A DNA stretch of 64,000 bases from JAAFHB01 sp963677935 (lineage in GTDB: Bacteria; Bacteroidota; Bacteroidia; Bacteroidales; Prolixibacteraceae), in assembly GCA_963677935.2 (NCBI GenBank), contig CAXXEH010000001.1:496001-560000 (forward strand). Reading direction: 5' to 3'. This document shows, one piece after another, positions 35,768 to 44,218 of the stretch. The notes beneath the pieces were generated by a model. It ran no database searches. It was not told where the DNA came from and saw only the letters and a list, made by a program, of their open reading frames with translations. Every line of letters starts with the position of its first letter. The stretch's first letter is position 1. The position numbers and the translations under genes are program-made.

Positions 35768-37093
35768 ATGCGAAGGTCAATAAAGAAATTCCTGCTCCTC
35801 ATCTCTCTGCTTTTCACCGTTATTAATCTGGCGTATGCCGGTATCTCTGATTTTGATGTGCTTAATTTTGGTGCAGTCGGAGATGGGAAAAAGGATAATA
35901 CGGAACCGTTTCAACGTGCGATCAACAAAGCAGCAGAAACCGGGGGAATTGTCCATGTTCCGGCAGGAAAATTCCGTTTTAACGGAGTTCTGGAAATTAA
36001 ACGCGGAGTCACGCTACAAGGAATTGCCGAAGGGCCAAATTGCATTTACTATGACATTGGAACAGTGTTGATGCCATATGCCGGAAGAGATCAGGAAAAT
36101 TCCGCCCCCTTTATTACACTCCGGTCAAGCAGTACCCTACGCGGTCTTGGCATTGTTTATCCGGAACAAAAACCTGAGGAGATTCACCCTTATCCTTATT
36201 GTATTCAGACCACCGGAAGATCTGGGAATGTTATAGATGTATCAATTGCCAATGCTTACAACGGCATTGACTGCGGCTCGGTTTATAACGAAGGGCAGAA
36301 TTTGAGAGGAATCAATATGTGTGCTTTGCGACGTGGAATTTACATTGACAGGTCAACAGATATCGGGCGACTGGAAAATATTCATATTCACTCTGTTGCA
36401 TGGTGGGACATCAATTACCCCGAAAGAATGTCAGGGCAGGTCAAACTAATCAACGACTATACCTGGAAAAACCTCGAAGGCTTTATTATTGGTCGGTGCG
36501 ACTGGGAATACATGGTTAACTGCTTTGTCATCTGGGCCAAAGTAGGATTCCGTTTTATCGAGACCAAAGGTGATCCTACTGGTAACGACCCTCAGTCAAA
36601 TATTTTGATTACACAAAGCGGATCGGATATCGGACCGTTGGCAGTGGTGGTTGAAAAGACCCAGTACCATTGTGGAATTGCCTTTGAGAACTGCCAGTTT
36701 ATGGATGGAATCCTCATTGAAGAGGGAAACAGGGGCCCGGTTAAGCTGACCAATTGCGGTTTCTGGGGCTGGGCTGAATCGCTGGGAGGAACGCACATAT
36801 TCAACAAGGGGGAAGGAACTGTCTTCCTTACAGCCTGTAACTTCAATGCTAAAAATTGGATTGAATGTCACTGGAAGCCGGAAATACCTTTCATCAAAAT
36901 GGAGAAAGGTACTTTACAGATCATGAACAGTCGCTTTCAGGATAACGGGAATACCCCTGATGCCCATATTTACCTGGGTGAGAACGTCCGTTCAGCAGTC
37001 ATCATTGGAAACAGCGTGGAGGGCGGCGATTTGCATGTTCTCAACAAATCCAAAGGTAATGTCCAAATAATGGGCAATGTGATGGAAGAATGA
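35768..37093 (+). CDS. Pectate-lyase-superfamily beta-helix protein, copy 2
   Basis: This is a 441-residue tandem paralogue of the preceding gene. I take the ATG at 35768, which begins the signal peptide MRRSIKKFLLLISLLFTVIN; an ATG at 35732 would overlap the previous stop by ATGA. The opening FDVLNFGAVGDGKKDNTEPF and the C-terminal block (GRCDWEYMVNCFVIWAKVGF and onward) match copy 1 residue for residue over long stretches. The DNA differs mainly at third codon positions. The two differ most in the signal peptide and in a short insertion near AWWDINYPERMSGQ. Both copies look functional. The gene ends in an ATGA overlap with the next gene, so the three are likely co-translated. The substrate is unknown. 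Confidence 0.7.
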   Translation: MRRSIKKFLLLISLLFTVINLAYAGISDFDVLNFGAVGDGKKDNTEPFQRAINKAAETGGIVHVPAGKFRFNGVLEIKRGVTLQGIAEGPNCIYYDIGTVLMPYAGRDQENSAPFITLRSSSTLRGLGIVYPEQKPEEIHPYPYCIQTTGRSGNVIDVSIANAYNGIDCGSVYNEGQNLRGINMCALRRGIYIDRSTDIGRLENIHIHSVAWWDINYPERMSGQVKLINDYTWKNLEGFIIGRCDWEYMVNCFVIWAKVGFRFIETKGDPTGNDPQSNILITQSGSDIGPLAVVVEKTQYHCGIAFENCQFMDGILIEEGNRGPVKLTNCGFWGWAESLGGTHIFNKGEGTVFLTACNFNAKNWIECHWKPEIPFIKMEKGTLQIMNSRFQDNGNTPDAHIYLGENVRSAVIIGNSVEGGDLHVLNKSKGNVQIMGNVMEE

Positions 37094-38622
37094 AGCCTAA
37101 AAAAAACAAAATGAGAAAATTAGGTATTCTTTTGGTATTGATAATTGCATTCACTCCGACAAATGCTCAAATGATACTGGATCACGAAGTGGTAGTAAAA
37201 AACGGGAAATTGCTACCATGGACCGAGTATAGCAATGTCCTGATATGGAGCATGAATTTTCTTAAGAATTGTCCTACGTATAAATCAAAATTCGGAGACG
37301 ATCCGCTCTTTTTGGTTACATCAAGATTGAATAAAGACGGCACCTTTCGTCCCAATCAAAACAACCAGGGGAGTAATGCTTACTATGGATTGAGTCTCTT
37401 TAATAAATACTACGCCTATACAGGAGATCGGGAGGCAATGCAGCCTGTTAAAAAGCTCCTTCAGAGGGTTGCTTATTATCATACTCCGGATGACTGGATC
37501 TGGCCCGGTGTTCCCAGAACCCAGGACGACTCACCGGATGGAGAATATACCGATGAATGGGGAGAAATTGATAAAATATGTATGGTGGCCAGTGGATATA
37601 TCAACTATTTTAAACAAACCGGGGATACCGGGTATTTCTCAAAAGCTGAACATATTGCCCGTACAGTACTTCAGCATATCCATGCAGGAAATGAAACGAA
37701 TTCTCCTCTGCCCTATCGGGTTAATTTAAAAACAGGTAAAATTCTTGATGCCTATACTGCCGACATGATAATGGCCATTGAACTTTTTGATGAGTTGCTC
37801 AAATCTGAAAACAGTAAGCTTGATCAAGGAATTTTAAGGAAGAACAGGGATTTATTGTGGCATTGGATGCAGGATTACCCGTTGAAAAATTACTTATGGT
37901 CAGGCTATTATGAGGATGTAGTAATTAATCACTCAAATCTGAATCAGCAAATCCCGATGGAAACAGCCCGTTATATATTGGATCATCCTCAAATGGACCC
38001 GGAGTATAAAAAGCATGTTCCTGCACTGATTCATTGGGTAGAAAACCGTTTCGGACAGGTAAAACATTATGGTGCCACCAGCATCAGGGAACAGGACGGT
38101 TGCTTCAGTGAGATGAGCAGCCATACAGCCCGGTATGCATCGGTAGTGGCCAAATGGTTTGGCGTTTGCCTGAACGAAAAAGTACGCGAAGAAGCCAGAG
38201 CATCCTTTGCATTGGCTACTTATTCTGCCTACAATCAATATTCGAAAAACCAACAATCGATCAACTACACAGGAATCGGCTACATTCAACCCTGGTTCTC
38301 TGATTCTTACTGGGATTATTTACCGCATCTACTAGACGGTACGGCAGAATTGCCGGAAATGTTGCCAAAAGATGAAGACCACCTTTTTTATTCTTCCTCA
38401 ACGGTTACCAAAATCAATTATGCCCGGCAATTTATCTCTTACAGGACGTACGACGTCTCTGGTATGGAACGGATAAAACTCACCTTCATTCCGGAAGTCC
38501 GCTCTAAAGGCAAAATCCTGGACAAAAAATATTGGCATTTCGGCACATTTCGCGGGATTGATAACGTTTTGATTATCAAAAGAAACAATATAAATCAAAT
38601 AGAAATCAGTAAAAAAGCTTAA
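37090..38622 (+). CDS. Exported (alpha/alpha) barrel protein of unknown family
   Basis: This encodes a 510-residue exported protein with a signal peptide ending near TNAQ. I do not recognise its family by name. The length, helix-loop spacing and W/Y-rich loops (WIWPGVPRTQDDSPDGEYTD, DEWGEIDKICMVASGYINYF, YGATSIREQDGCFSEMSSHT) suggest a six-hairpin (alpha/alpha)6 barrel like polysaccharide lyases or GH88/GH105 relatives. A short beta C-terminal part follows (from about residue 440). Candidate catalytic groups are D and E in the two acidic loops and the H near SSHTARY. It overlaps the preceding beta-helix gene by ATGA, pointing to joint action on the same substrate. An alternative start seven codons later is possible. 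Confidence 0.6.
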   Translation: MKPKKNKMRKLGILLVLIIAFTPTNAQMILDHEVVVKNGKLLPWTEYSNVLIWSMNFLKNCPTYKSKFGDDPLFLVTSRLNKDGTFRPNQNNQGSNAYYGLSLFNKYYAYTGDREAMQPVKKLLQRVAYYHTPDDWIWPGVPRTQDDSPDGEYTDEWGEIDKICMVASGYINYFKQTGDTGYFSKAEHIARTVLQHIHAGNETNSPLPYRVNLKTGKILDAYTADMIMAIELFDELLKSENSKLDQGILRKNRDLLWHWMQDYPLKNYLWSGYYEDVVINHSNLNQQIPMETARYILDHPQMDPEYKKHVPALIHWVENRFGQVKHYGATSIREQDGCFSEMSSHTARYASVVAKWFGVCLNEKVREEARASFALATYSAYNQYSKNQQSINYTGIGYIQPWFSDSYWDYLPHLLDGTAELPEMLPKDEDHLFYSSSTVTKINYARQFISYRTYDVSGMERIKLTFIPEVRSKGKILDKKYWHFGTFRGIDNVLIIKRNNINQIEISKKA

Positions 38623-38704
38623 ATATTAGTTGTCAAATGGAATTTACAAACAGCCTGGTAATGAAAAAAAATCTGACCTGTACAATTTTAAACAAAACAC
38701 TGTT

Positions 38705-39061
38705 ATGATGCATTCCATTAAAACTTCGACTTTAATTTTGCTAATTTCAATATTCAGCGGGCAAATCAACATTTCGCTGGCGAATGTTCAACCGGCCAAA
38801 ATCTTTGGTTCAAACATGGTCCTTCAAAAAGGTATCGAAAATACAATTTGGGGCCAGGCCGATAAAAACGAGACAACCAGTATTGTAATCCCTGTAAATA
38901 CATCTTCAACAATCTATTTCCCAACATATCAGGAAGCATCAGTAACAGAAAATGGGAGATACCGACTGTTTCAAAAACTGCCGAATAAAATTAAGTTAGA
39001 TCTATTGGTTCTCTGTGTAACTCCGATCCTCTCTGTGAAACTCTGTGTAATAAATAATTAG
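38705..39061 (+). pseudogene. Sialate O-acetylesterase, N-terminal remnant
   Basis: A signal peptide (MMHSIKTSTLILLISIFSG) is followed by VQPAKIFGSNMVLQKGIENTIWGQADKNE. This is the recognisable start of SGNH-type sialate/carbohydrate O-acetylesterases (normally about 450-650 residues with a GDSL-like block soon after). Here the family pattern is lost about 60 residues past the signal and the frame ends in a CTCTGTG-type repeat at 39011-39050. The catalytic Ser and Asp-His are absent, so the remnant cannot be an active esterase. It lies between the unknown barrel gene and the DUF4838 gene. Confidence 0.7.
39011..39050. repeat. CTCTGTG(T/A)AA short tandem-type repeat
   Basis: Three near-copies of CTCTGTGTAA / CTCTGTGAAA occur within 40 bp, at the point where the esterase remnant loses its family sequence. 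Similar CTCTGTGAAACTCTGTG strings are common intergenic repeats in Bacteroidota genomes, so this may mark a repeat-mediated deletion endpoint. Confidence 0.45.
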
Positions 39062-39109
39062 CTACATTTCAATCGATAAACAACTCGAAAATAAAAAATC
39101 CAAAATACG

Positions 39110-41683
39110 ATGAAAACCAAACTATTTTTATTATTTCTTTTCTTATTTCAACTTATTGCCTTTTCTGGAACAGGTGAAAATGCAATGGTACCCCAAATAA
39201 TCATTCCCGGCAAATTTGTAAAATCATGGTTACTGCTGGGACCAATCCCGCTGCAGGCACAAACTGACCCTGAAAAATCATGGGATCATCTTACAGGATT
39301 TAATGTTGACTACCTTAAGAATTTTGGTGGTGAGAAAAATCTAACCGTTAAGGCCGGAGATATTGTCAAACTTGACAAAAAAACAGTCGTATGGAAACAA
39401 TGGAAATCATCCGATTCGATCGTCGACCTGGAAGTTGCCCTCTCCAAATCTAATCTTGTTTTTGCTTATGCCTACACTGAAGTCGATGCAGCTGAAGCCG
39501 GGATCCAATTAATTGGATTGGGCACCGACGATGGTGCGCGGCTGTTTGTGAACGGAGCTCAGGTGTTTGACTGCCCGGCCACACGTGGCGTCAAAGTCGA
39601 CGAAGACTTGATTCCGGTACTCCTGAAAAAGGGAAAGAACACCCTTCTGTTAAAGGTCGAACAACATAGGTACAAATGGGGCTTCTGTCTTAGGTTTCAT
39701 CATTTCTCGGCTGCCGAAGCGCTTGAAAGAGGTGATCTTTTCAAAGTTTTGGCCGACAAAACCGGCGTTGCAAGTATTGTCTCTTCTTATCTTCCGGAAG
39801 TCCTTAACGATATAATTCAAAAAGTAGGTATTGGGATAAGCGACATCCACGGGAATGAAATTTTGAAAGAAGAACGCCTCTCCTCTTTTTGCTCTCCGCT
39901 CAAAATTCCTTCAGCCAGCTATCAGCCTTACTTTGCCACCTTGAAGGTGGTGTTGAAGTCAGGAAATACGTTGATACGCAAAGTCAAATTCACAGCCGGG
40001 AAACGCATTGAATACACTCTTTTCAGCAATGGAAAATCAGATTATCGCATATCACTGGCTGTAAACGTCTCCGAATCTGAAAAATGGGCCGCCAAAGAGT
40101 TGCAGCACTGGCTTAAAGAGATAAGCGGAGTTGAGTTGCCACTTCTTCCTGAAGATAATAATTACGGAGGTCCACAGGTTGTAGTCGGCTCTTCATCCCT
40201 ATCATCCCAGTCGTCCCCATCCTCCCAGTCCGCTACAGCAGAGGAGTCCTTTCATTATTACAACGACGGTCCCAACATATACATCACCGGCGGAAAACAA
40301 CGCGGAACTATGTATGGCGTTTTTGAATTTCTGGAAAGGGAATTGGGATGCCGTTGGTACACCCCTGCCGTGAATGTCATTCCAAAACGGGAGGAGCTGA
40401 AATTTGTCTGGCTCGACCATGCCGAAAAACCGGGAGTCCGGGTACGGAACAACTTCTATTTTGAGGCCTTTGATCCCACCTGGGCCACCCGTAACAAGAT
40501 GAACGGGGTCATGGGTTTCCGCGAACAGCCCGGGGGAGTAGAAAGCTACTGGGAAGTGCATACTTTTTATCCGTTGATGCCACCCGCTGAATTTTACAAG
40601 AAACATCCCGAATACTACAGTCTGGTCGATGGCAAACGGATCTTCGAGCGGGCCCAGCTCTGTCTGACCAATCCAAATGTACTCAGGATCATCACGGACC
40701 GCATCAAAAAACGGATGCGCGAAAGTCCTGAATACCTGATCTATGACGTTTCGCAAAACGATTGGCACAATCCGTGCCAATGTGAAAAATGCCAGGCTAT
40801 CGTCAAGGCCAAAGGGGGAGAATCGGGACTAATTATCTGGTTTGTCAATCAGGTTGCAGAAGCTGTTGAGAAAGAGTTTCCAACAAAATTTATTGGTACA
40901 CTGGCTTATCAATATACCCGGACACCGCCTAAAAATATAAGTCCGAGGCACAATGTAGTGGTCCGTCTGTGCAGCATCGAATGTTGCTTTGCCCACGATT
41001 TTAAATCCTGTCCCGAAAACAAATCTTTTTTGAATGACCTGAAAGGATGGTCGTCCATTGCACCACACATGTACATCTGGGATTATGTGGTCAACTTCAC
41101 CCATTATGTGATGCCTTATCCCAACTTCAGGGTATTGCAATCCAACATTCAGTCATTCAGGGACAACAATGCCATCGGCATCATGGAACAAGCGGCAGGT
41201 CAAAGCCGGGGAGGAGAGTTTTCAGAACTACGTGCCTACCTTATTTCCAAATTACTGTGGAATCCCGATTGCGACACAGAGGCAGTCATCAACGATTTCA
41301 TGTACGGTTATTATGGTCGGGCCGGAAAGTTCGTTAGGCAATATTTTGACCTGCTCCACAGCCAGATTACCCCTGACACCCATATTCATCTGGGCCTGAC
41401 TCCGGGAGATGCACTTTTCTCTGACGACTTTGTGCAACAGTCATGCGACCTGTTCAAAGAGGCAATAAAAGTGGCTGATAACGAGGAGATTGTTCGTCGG
41501 GTTGAAATGTGTTCATTGCCGGTGCTTTACCTCAAATGCAAAAGGACCCCTACCATAGCCCGCCAGGATGGCACCTACGAAACCTTCTGCCGCGTTGCGA
41601 AACGCGAGAATGTCATCAATTATTCAGAAGCAGGTGAAATTGACAGGAAAGCTTTTCATAATTTGGTCGAAAACGCCAGGTGA
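39110..41683 (+). CDS. DUF4838-domain probable glycosidase
   Basis: This is an 857-residue exported protein with a signal peptide to about residue 20. An N-terminal beta-sandwich (about 25-210, WLLLGPIPLQ, GIQLIGLGTDDGARLFVNGAQVF) resembles PA14-like or carbohydrate-binding domains. Residues about 315-420 form the GH20/GH67-like N-terminal domain (WAAKELQHWLKEISGVELPL, YGVFEFLERELGCRWYTP). This is interrupted by a Ser-rich stretch near residues 361-380. The DUF4838 barrel follows, with HPEYYSLVDGKRIFERAQLC, then VSQNDWHNPCQCEKCQ (D near 551, C556, C558, C561), and IWDYVVNFTHYVMPYP. Family members are found in polysaccharide loci but biochemical data are sparse. An exo-acting glycosidase role is inferred. 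Confidence 0.75.
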   Translation: MKTKLFLLFLFLFQLIAFSGTGENAMVPQIIIPGKFVKSWLLLGPIPLQAQTDPEKSWDHLTGFNVDYLKNFGGEKNLTVKAGDIVKLDKKTVVWKQWKSSDSIVDLEVALSKSNLVFAYAYTEVDAAEAGIQLIGLGTDDGARLFVNGAQVFDCPATRGVKVDEDLIPVLLKKGKNTLLLKVEQHRYKWGFCLRFHHFSAAEALERGDLFKVLADKTGVASIVSSYLPEVLNDIIQKVGIGISDIHGNEILKEERLSSFCSPLKIPSASYQPYFATLKVVLKSGNTLIRKVKFTAGKRIEYTLFSNGKSDYRISLAVNVSESEKWAAKELQHWLKEISGVELPLLPEDNNYGGPQVVVGSSSLSSQSSPSSQSATAEESFHYYNDGPNIYITGGKQRGTMYGVFEFLERELGCRWYTPAVNVIPKREELKFVWLDHAEKPGVRVRNNFYFEAFDPTWATRNKMNGVMGFREQPGGVESYWEVHTFYPLMPPAEFYKKHPEYYSLVDGKRIFERAQLCLTNPNVLRIITDRIKKRMRESPEYLIYDVSQNDWHNPCQCEKCQAIVKAKGGESGLIIWFVNQVAEAVEKEFPTKFIGTLAYQYTRTPPKNISPRHNVVVRLCSIECCFAHDFKSCPENKSFLNDLKGWSSIAPHMYIWDYVVNFTHYVMPYPNFRVLQSNIQSFRDNNAIGIMEQAAGQSRGGEFSELRAYLISKLLWNPDCDTEAVINDFMYGYYGRAGKFVRQYFDLLHSQITPDTHIHLGLTPGDALFSDDFVQQSCDLFKEAIKVADNEEIVRRVEMCSLPVLYLKCKRTPTIARQDGTYETFCRVAKRENVINYSEAGEIDRKAFHNLVENAR

Positions 41684-41767
41684 GAAGATGGGAGAGTGAG
41701 AAAATGGGAAGATGAGACTGTCTAGTCCTGAAATAGGCGTATAGAAAAAGTAAACAAAAATCAGGAC
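41684..41767. repeat. Purine-rich repeat and inverted repeat, possible mobile-element scar
   Basis: 41684-41718 is a GAGAAGATGGGA-type purine-rich near-repeat directly after the DUF4838 stop. GTCCTGA (41725-41731) and TCAGGAC (41761-41767) then form an inverted repeat around a 29-nt AT-rich spacer. The arrangement resembles the ends of a small element or its scar. No transposase is present. The remaining leader to 41863 shows nothing further. Confidence 0.35.
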
Positions 41768-41863
41768 GAGTCATGTCTTATTATGGGGTGATAAGTTTGC
41801 TGTGGTATATTAAATGATCCCTTGTGAATAAAAAAAGTGTAAATTAACAACAAAAATCGAAAA

Positions 41864-42898
41864 ATGCGAACCTGGAATTTTGGGATAGTCGGTGCTGGGA
41901 TGATTGCTGATTTCCATGCAAAAGCAATCCAAAGCCTTGTCAATGCAAATCTGGCCGGTATTTGTGGCACCAATCCGGAAAAAGTAAGAATGCTGGCAGT
42001 AAAATATGGGTGCAAGGCATACTGCAATTACAGCGAAATGATTCAATCCGATGGGATTGACATCCTCATCATTGCCACCCCAAGCGGGGCACACATGGAA
42101 CCGGCCATTGAGGCTTCCAGGAACGGGAAACATGTTCTTTGTGAAAAACCGCTGGAAATATCCCTGGAACGGATAGATAAGATGATTGAAGCACATAAAA
42201 AATCCGGAACCAGACTGGGAGGTATCTTCAATTACAGGTTCAATGAGTCTGTTCAGGTCTTGAAAAATGCGGTGGATACAGGAAGATTTGGTACAATTAC
42301 CCATGCTGCCGTGTATGTTCCGTGGTGGCGTACTGACGAATATTACAAAAGCAGCTGGCGTGGTACGAAAAGTCTTGATGGTGGAGGGGCCATGATGAAC
42401 CAGTCCATCCACATGGTTGATATGCTTCAATATATGATGGGGCCGGTTAGTTCGCTGCAGGCCTACACGGCAACGCTTGGCCACCCTCAAATAGAAGTTG
42501 AAGATACCGCTGTTGCCATTTTGAAGTTTAAAAACAATGCGCTGGGAATGATTTATGGGTCGACTGCCTCTTTCCCGGGGCAATTCAGGCGGCTGGAAAT
42601 TACCGGCACCAAAGGAACAGTTATCATGGAAGAAAATAGTCTCAAAGTCTGGCAGTTTGCCCAAGAGGCTGAAGGAGATGATGAGATCATACTGAAATAT
42701 GGAAAAATTGAAGGTGGTGGCGGGGTCGCTGATCCTGCAGCAATACAGTTTCAACCTCATGCCAGGAATATAGCAGCCTTTATCGATTCAGTCGAAAAAT
42801 GCGAACCTTTTGAAATTGACGGGATTGAGGCACGGAAATCGGTTGAAATTATTCTTGCAATGTATCAATCGGCTAAAAATAATGAGCTAAATATTTAA
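41864..42898 (+). CDS. Gfo/Idh/MocA-family NAD(P)-dependent oxidoreductase
   Basis: This encodes a 344-residue enzyme with no clear export signal, so it is probably cytoplasmic. The N-terminal Rossmann fold has FGIVGAGMIADFHAKAI (GxGxxA). The family hinge HVLCEKPLE contains the conserved Lys K95. The C-terminal alpha/beta domain has WRGTKSLDGGGAMMNQSIHMVDML, in which the H of SIHMVD is the usual catalytic-site His near the Asp. Members oxidise or epimerise sugars and inositols at a hydroxyl carbon; some cleave glycosides by transient 3-oxidation together with DUF1080 proteins. Among secreted hydrolases this intracellular oxidoreductase stands out. It is 13 bp before the next gene. A long open frame on the other strand (41810-42760) is a shadow. 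Confidence 0.88.
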   Translation: MRTWNFGIVGAGMIADFHAKAIQSLVNANLAGICGTNPEKVRMLAVKYGCKAYCNYSEMIQSDGIDILIIATPSGAHMEPAIEASRNGKHVLCEKPLEISLERIDKMIEAHKKSGTRLGGIFNYRFNESVQVLKNAVDTGRFGTITHAAVYVPWWRTDEYYKSSWRGTKSLDGGGAMMNQSIHMVDMLQYMMGPVSSLQAYTATLGHPQIEVEDTAVAILKFKNNALGMIYGSTASFPGQFRRLEITGTKGTVIMEENSLKVWQFAQEAEGDDEIILKYGKIEGGGGVADPAAIQFQPHARNIAAFIDSVEKCEPFEIDGIEARKSVEIILAMYQSAKNNELNI

Positions 42899-42911
42899 AA
42901 TTCAAGTTAAT

Positions 42912-44144
42912 ATGGACAATGTTAAAAGATTATTTCTGTCATTATTGATTTTAGTAAGCTTTATTTTTGATCTTAAGGCACAAAAGGATAACAAGTTAAA
43001 GGATAAAGGAGACTATTCTGTCGCGGCATACATCTGGCCATCGTGCCATGATGAAGAGATGAGTCATAAGGCTTTATGGGGAGAAGGAATCGGTGAATGG
43101 GAGATCATTAAAAAAGGAAATCCCCGGTTCGAAGGCCATTATCAGCCCCGAATACCCTTATGGGGATATGCTATGGATGATGATCCTGTTGCCTGGGAAC
43201 AGAAAATAAATGCGGCCACGGATCATGGGGTCAATGTATTTATCTTTGACTGGTACTGGTTTAACGGGCAACCTTTCCTTGAAAAAGCAATAGACAATGG
43301 ATTCCTTCAAGCAAGGAACAATAATCGGATGAAGTTTTACCTAATGTGGGCGAACCATGATGCCAGTGGTTACGAATGGAACCACAACCGGTATAAAACA
43401 GATACACTCCTTTGGCAGGGCGAGGTCGACTGGAACAACTTCAAAATCATCGTTGACAGGGTCATCCGTCAGTACTTTAAACAACCCAATTATTTTAAGA
43501 TTGATAACAAACCTGTTTTCTCAATTTATAGCATCGACGAGCTGGTTCAAAGTTTCAATGGAATCGAAGGAACAAGAAAAGCGCTTGACTATTTTCGTAA
43601 TGAGGTCAGGAAAGCCGGATTTGCCGATTTGCATATACAGGGAGTTGGAAAGGAATCAAAGGGCAGTCCGCTATTGCTGCAAAGCAAGAATAGCGAGGGG
43701 AAGGGAATAAATGAAATTGTTTCAGCTTTAACCCTGAACAGCGTTACATTGTATAACTGGACCTCTGCCGGTATACTCGAAGATTACCTAAAATATGGAG
43801 AGAATGCAATCGATCTCAGACACAAATGGGATTCAATTCTAACGGTACCTTTTTTCCCATGTATTTCTGTCGGATGGGACAACACTCCACGATATCCTAA
43901 AAGAGGAAAAGAGAAAGTAATTCACATGAACAGCACCCCTGAGAGTTTTGCTGCCTATCTTCAAAAGACCAGAGACTACGTCAGAGATCACCCGAAACAA
44001 CCCAGATTAATGGTCATTAATGCCTGGAATGAATGGGTGGAGGGAAGCTATCTTGAACCAGACATGCGATGGGGATATGGTTATCTGGAAGCAGTTAAAA
44101 AAGTTATGAGCGGAGAATATGACAAGTATTCAAATAAAAAGTGA
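42912..44144 (+). CDS. GH99/WbsX-like glycosidase-type protein
   Basis: This is a 410-residue exported protein (signal to about residue 23). It belongs to the WbsX/GH99-like barrel family, shown by VAAYIWPSCHDE near the start. YGYAMDDDP-like WGYAMDDDPVAWEQKINAAT, then VNVFIFDWYWFNGQPFLEKA and MKFYLMWANHD, follow, and the end reads VINAWNEWVEGSYLEPDMRWG. In this fold the acidic pair in NEWVEG is the likely active site, as in GH99 endo-mannanases. WbsX proteins were first annotated as glycosyltransferases in polysaccharide clusters, but in degradation loci they are thought to be hydrolases. The gene follows the Gfo/Idh/MocA gene by 13 bp and is likely co-transcribed with it. Alpha-mannose or mannan-type linkage is possible in view of GH92/GH38 here. 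Confidence 0.75.
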   Translation: MDNVKRLFLSLLILVSFIFDLKAQKDNKLKDKGDYSVAAYIWPSCHDEEMSHKALWGEGIGEWEIIKKGNPRFEGHYQPRIPLWGYAMDDDPVAWEQKINAATDHGVNVFIFDWYWFNGQPFLEKAIDNGFLQARNNNRMKFYLMWANHDASGYEWNHNRYKTDTLLWQGEVDWNNFKIIVDRVIRQYFKQPNYFKIDNKPVFSIYSIDELVQSFNGIEGTRKALDYFRNEVRKAGFADLHIQGVGKESKGSPLLLQSKNSEGKGINEIVSALTLNSVTLYNWTSAGILEDYLKYGENAIDLRHKWDSILTVPFFPCISVGWDNTPRYPKRGKEKVIHMNSTPESFAAYLQKTRDYVRDHPKQPRLMVINAWNEWVEGSYLEPDMRWGYGYLEAVKKVMSGEYDKYSNKK

Positions 44145-44218
44145 ATGATCGATCAGCTGTTTCGAAGTATTTCAGATCCAAAAAATCCCAATTAGATTCT
44201 TAATTAATATTATTTATC

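Noticed and set aside
38705..39061. Functional small secreted protein
   Set aside because: The conserved part is the start of an esterase more than three times longer, and the remainder is repeat-like; a remnant explains it better.
40202..40780. 192-codon open frame on the minus strand
   Set aside because: Antisense to the DUF4838 barrel region with its conserved Asp and Cys motifs; no independent support.
41810..42760. 316-codon open frame on the minus strand
   Set aside because: It covers the Gfo/Idh/MocA gene, which has all family motifs on the plus strand. The antisense product shows no family features and is a codon-bias shadow.
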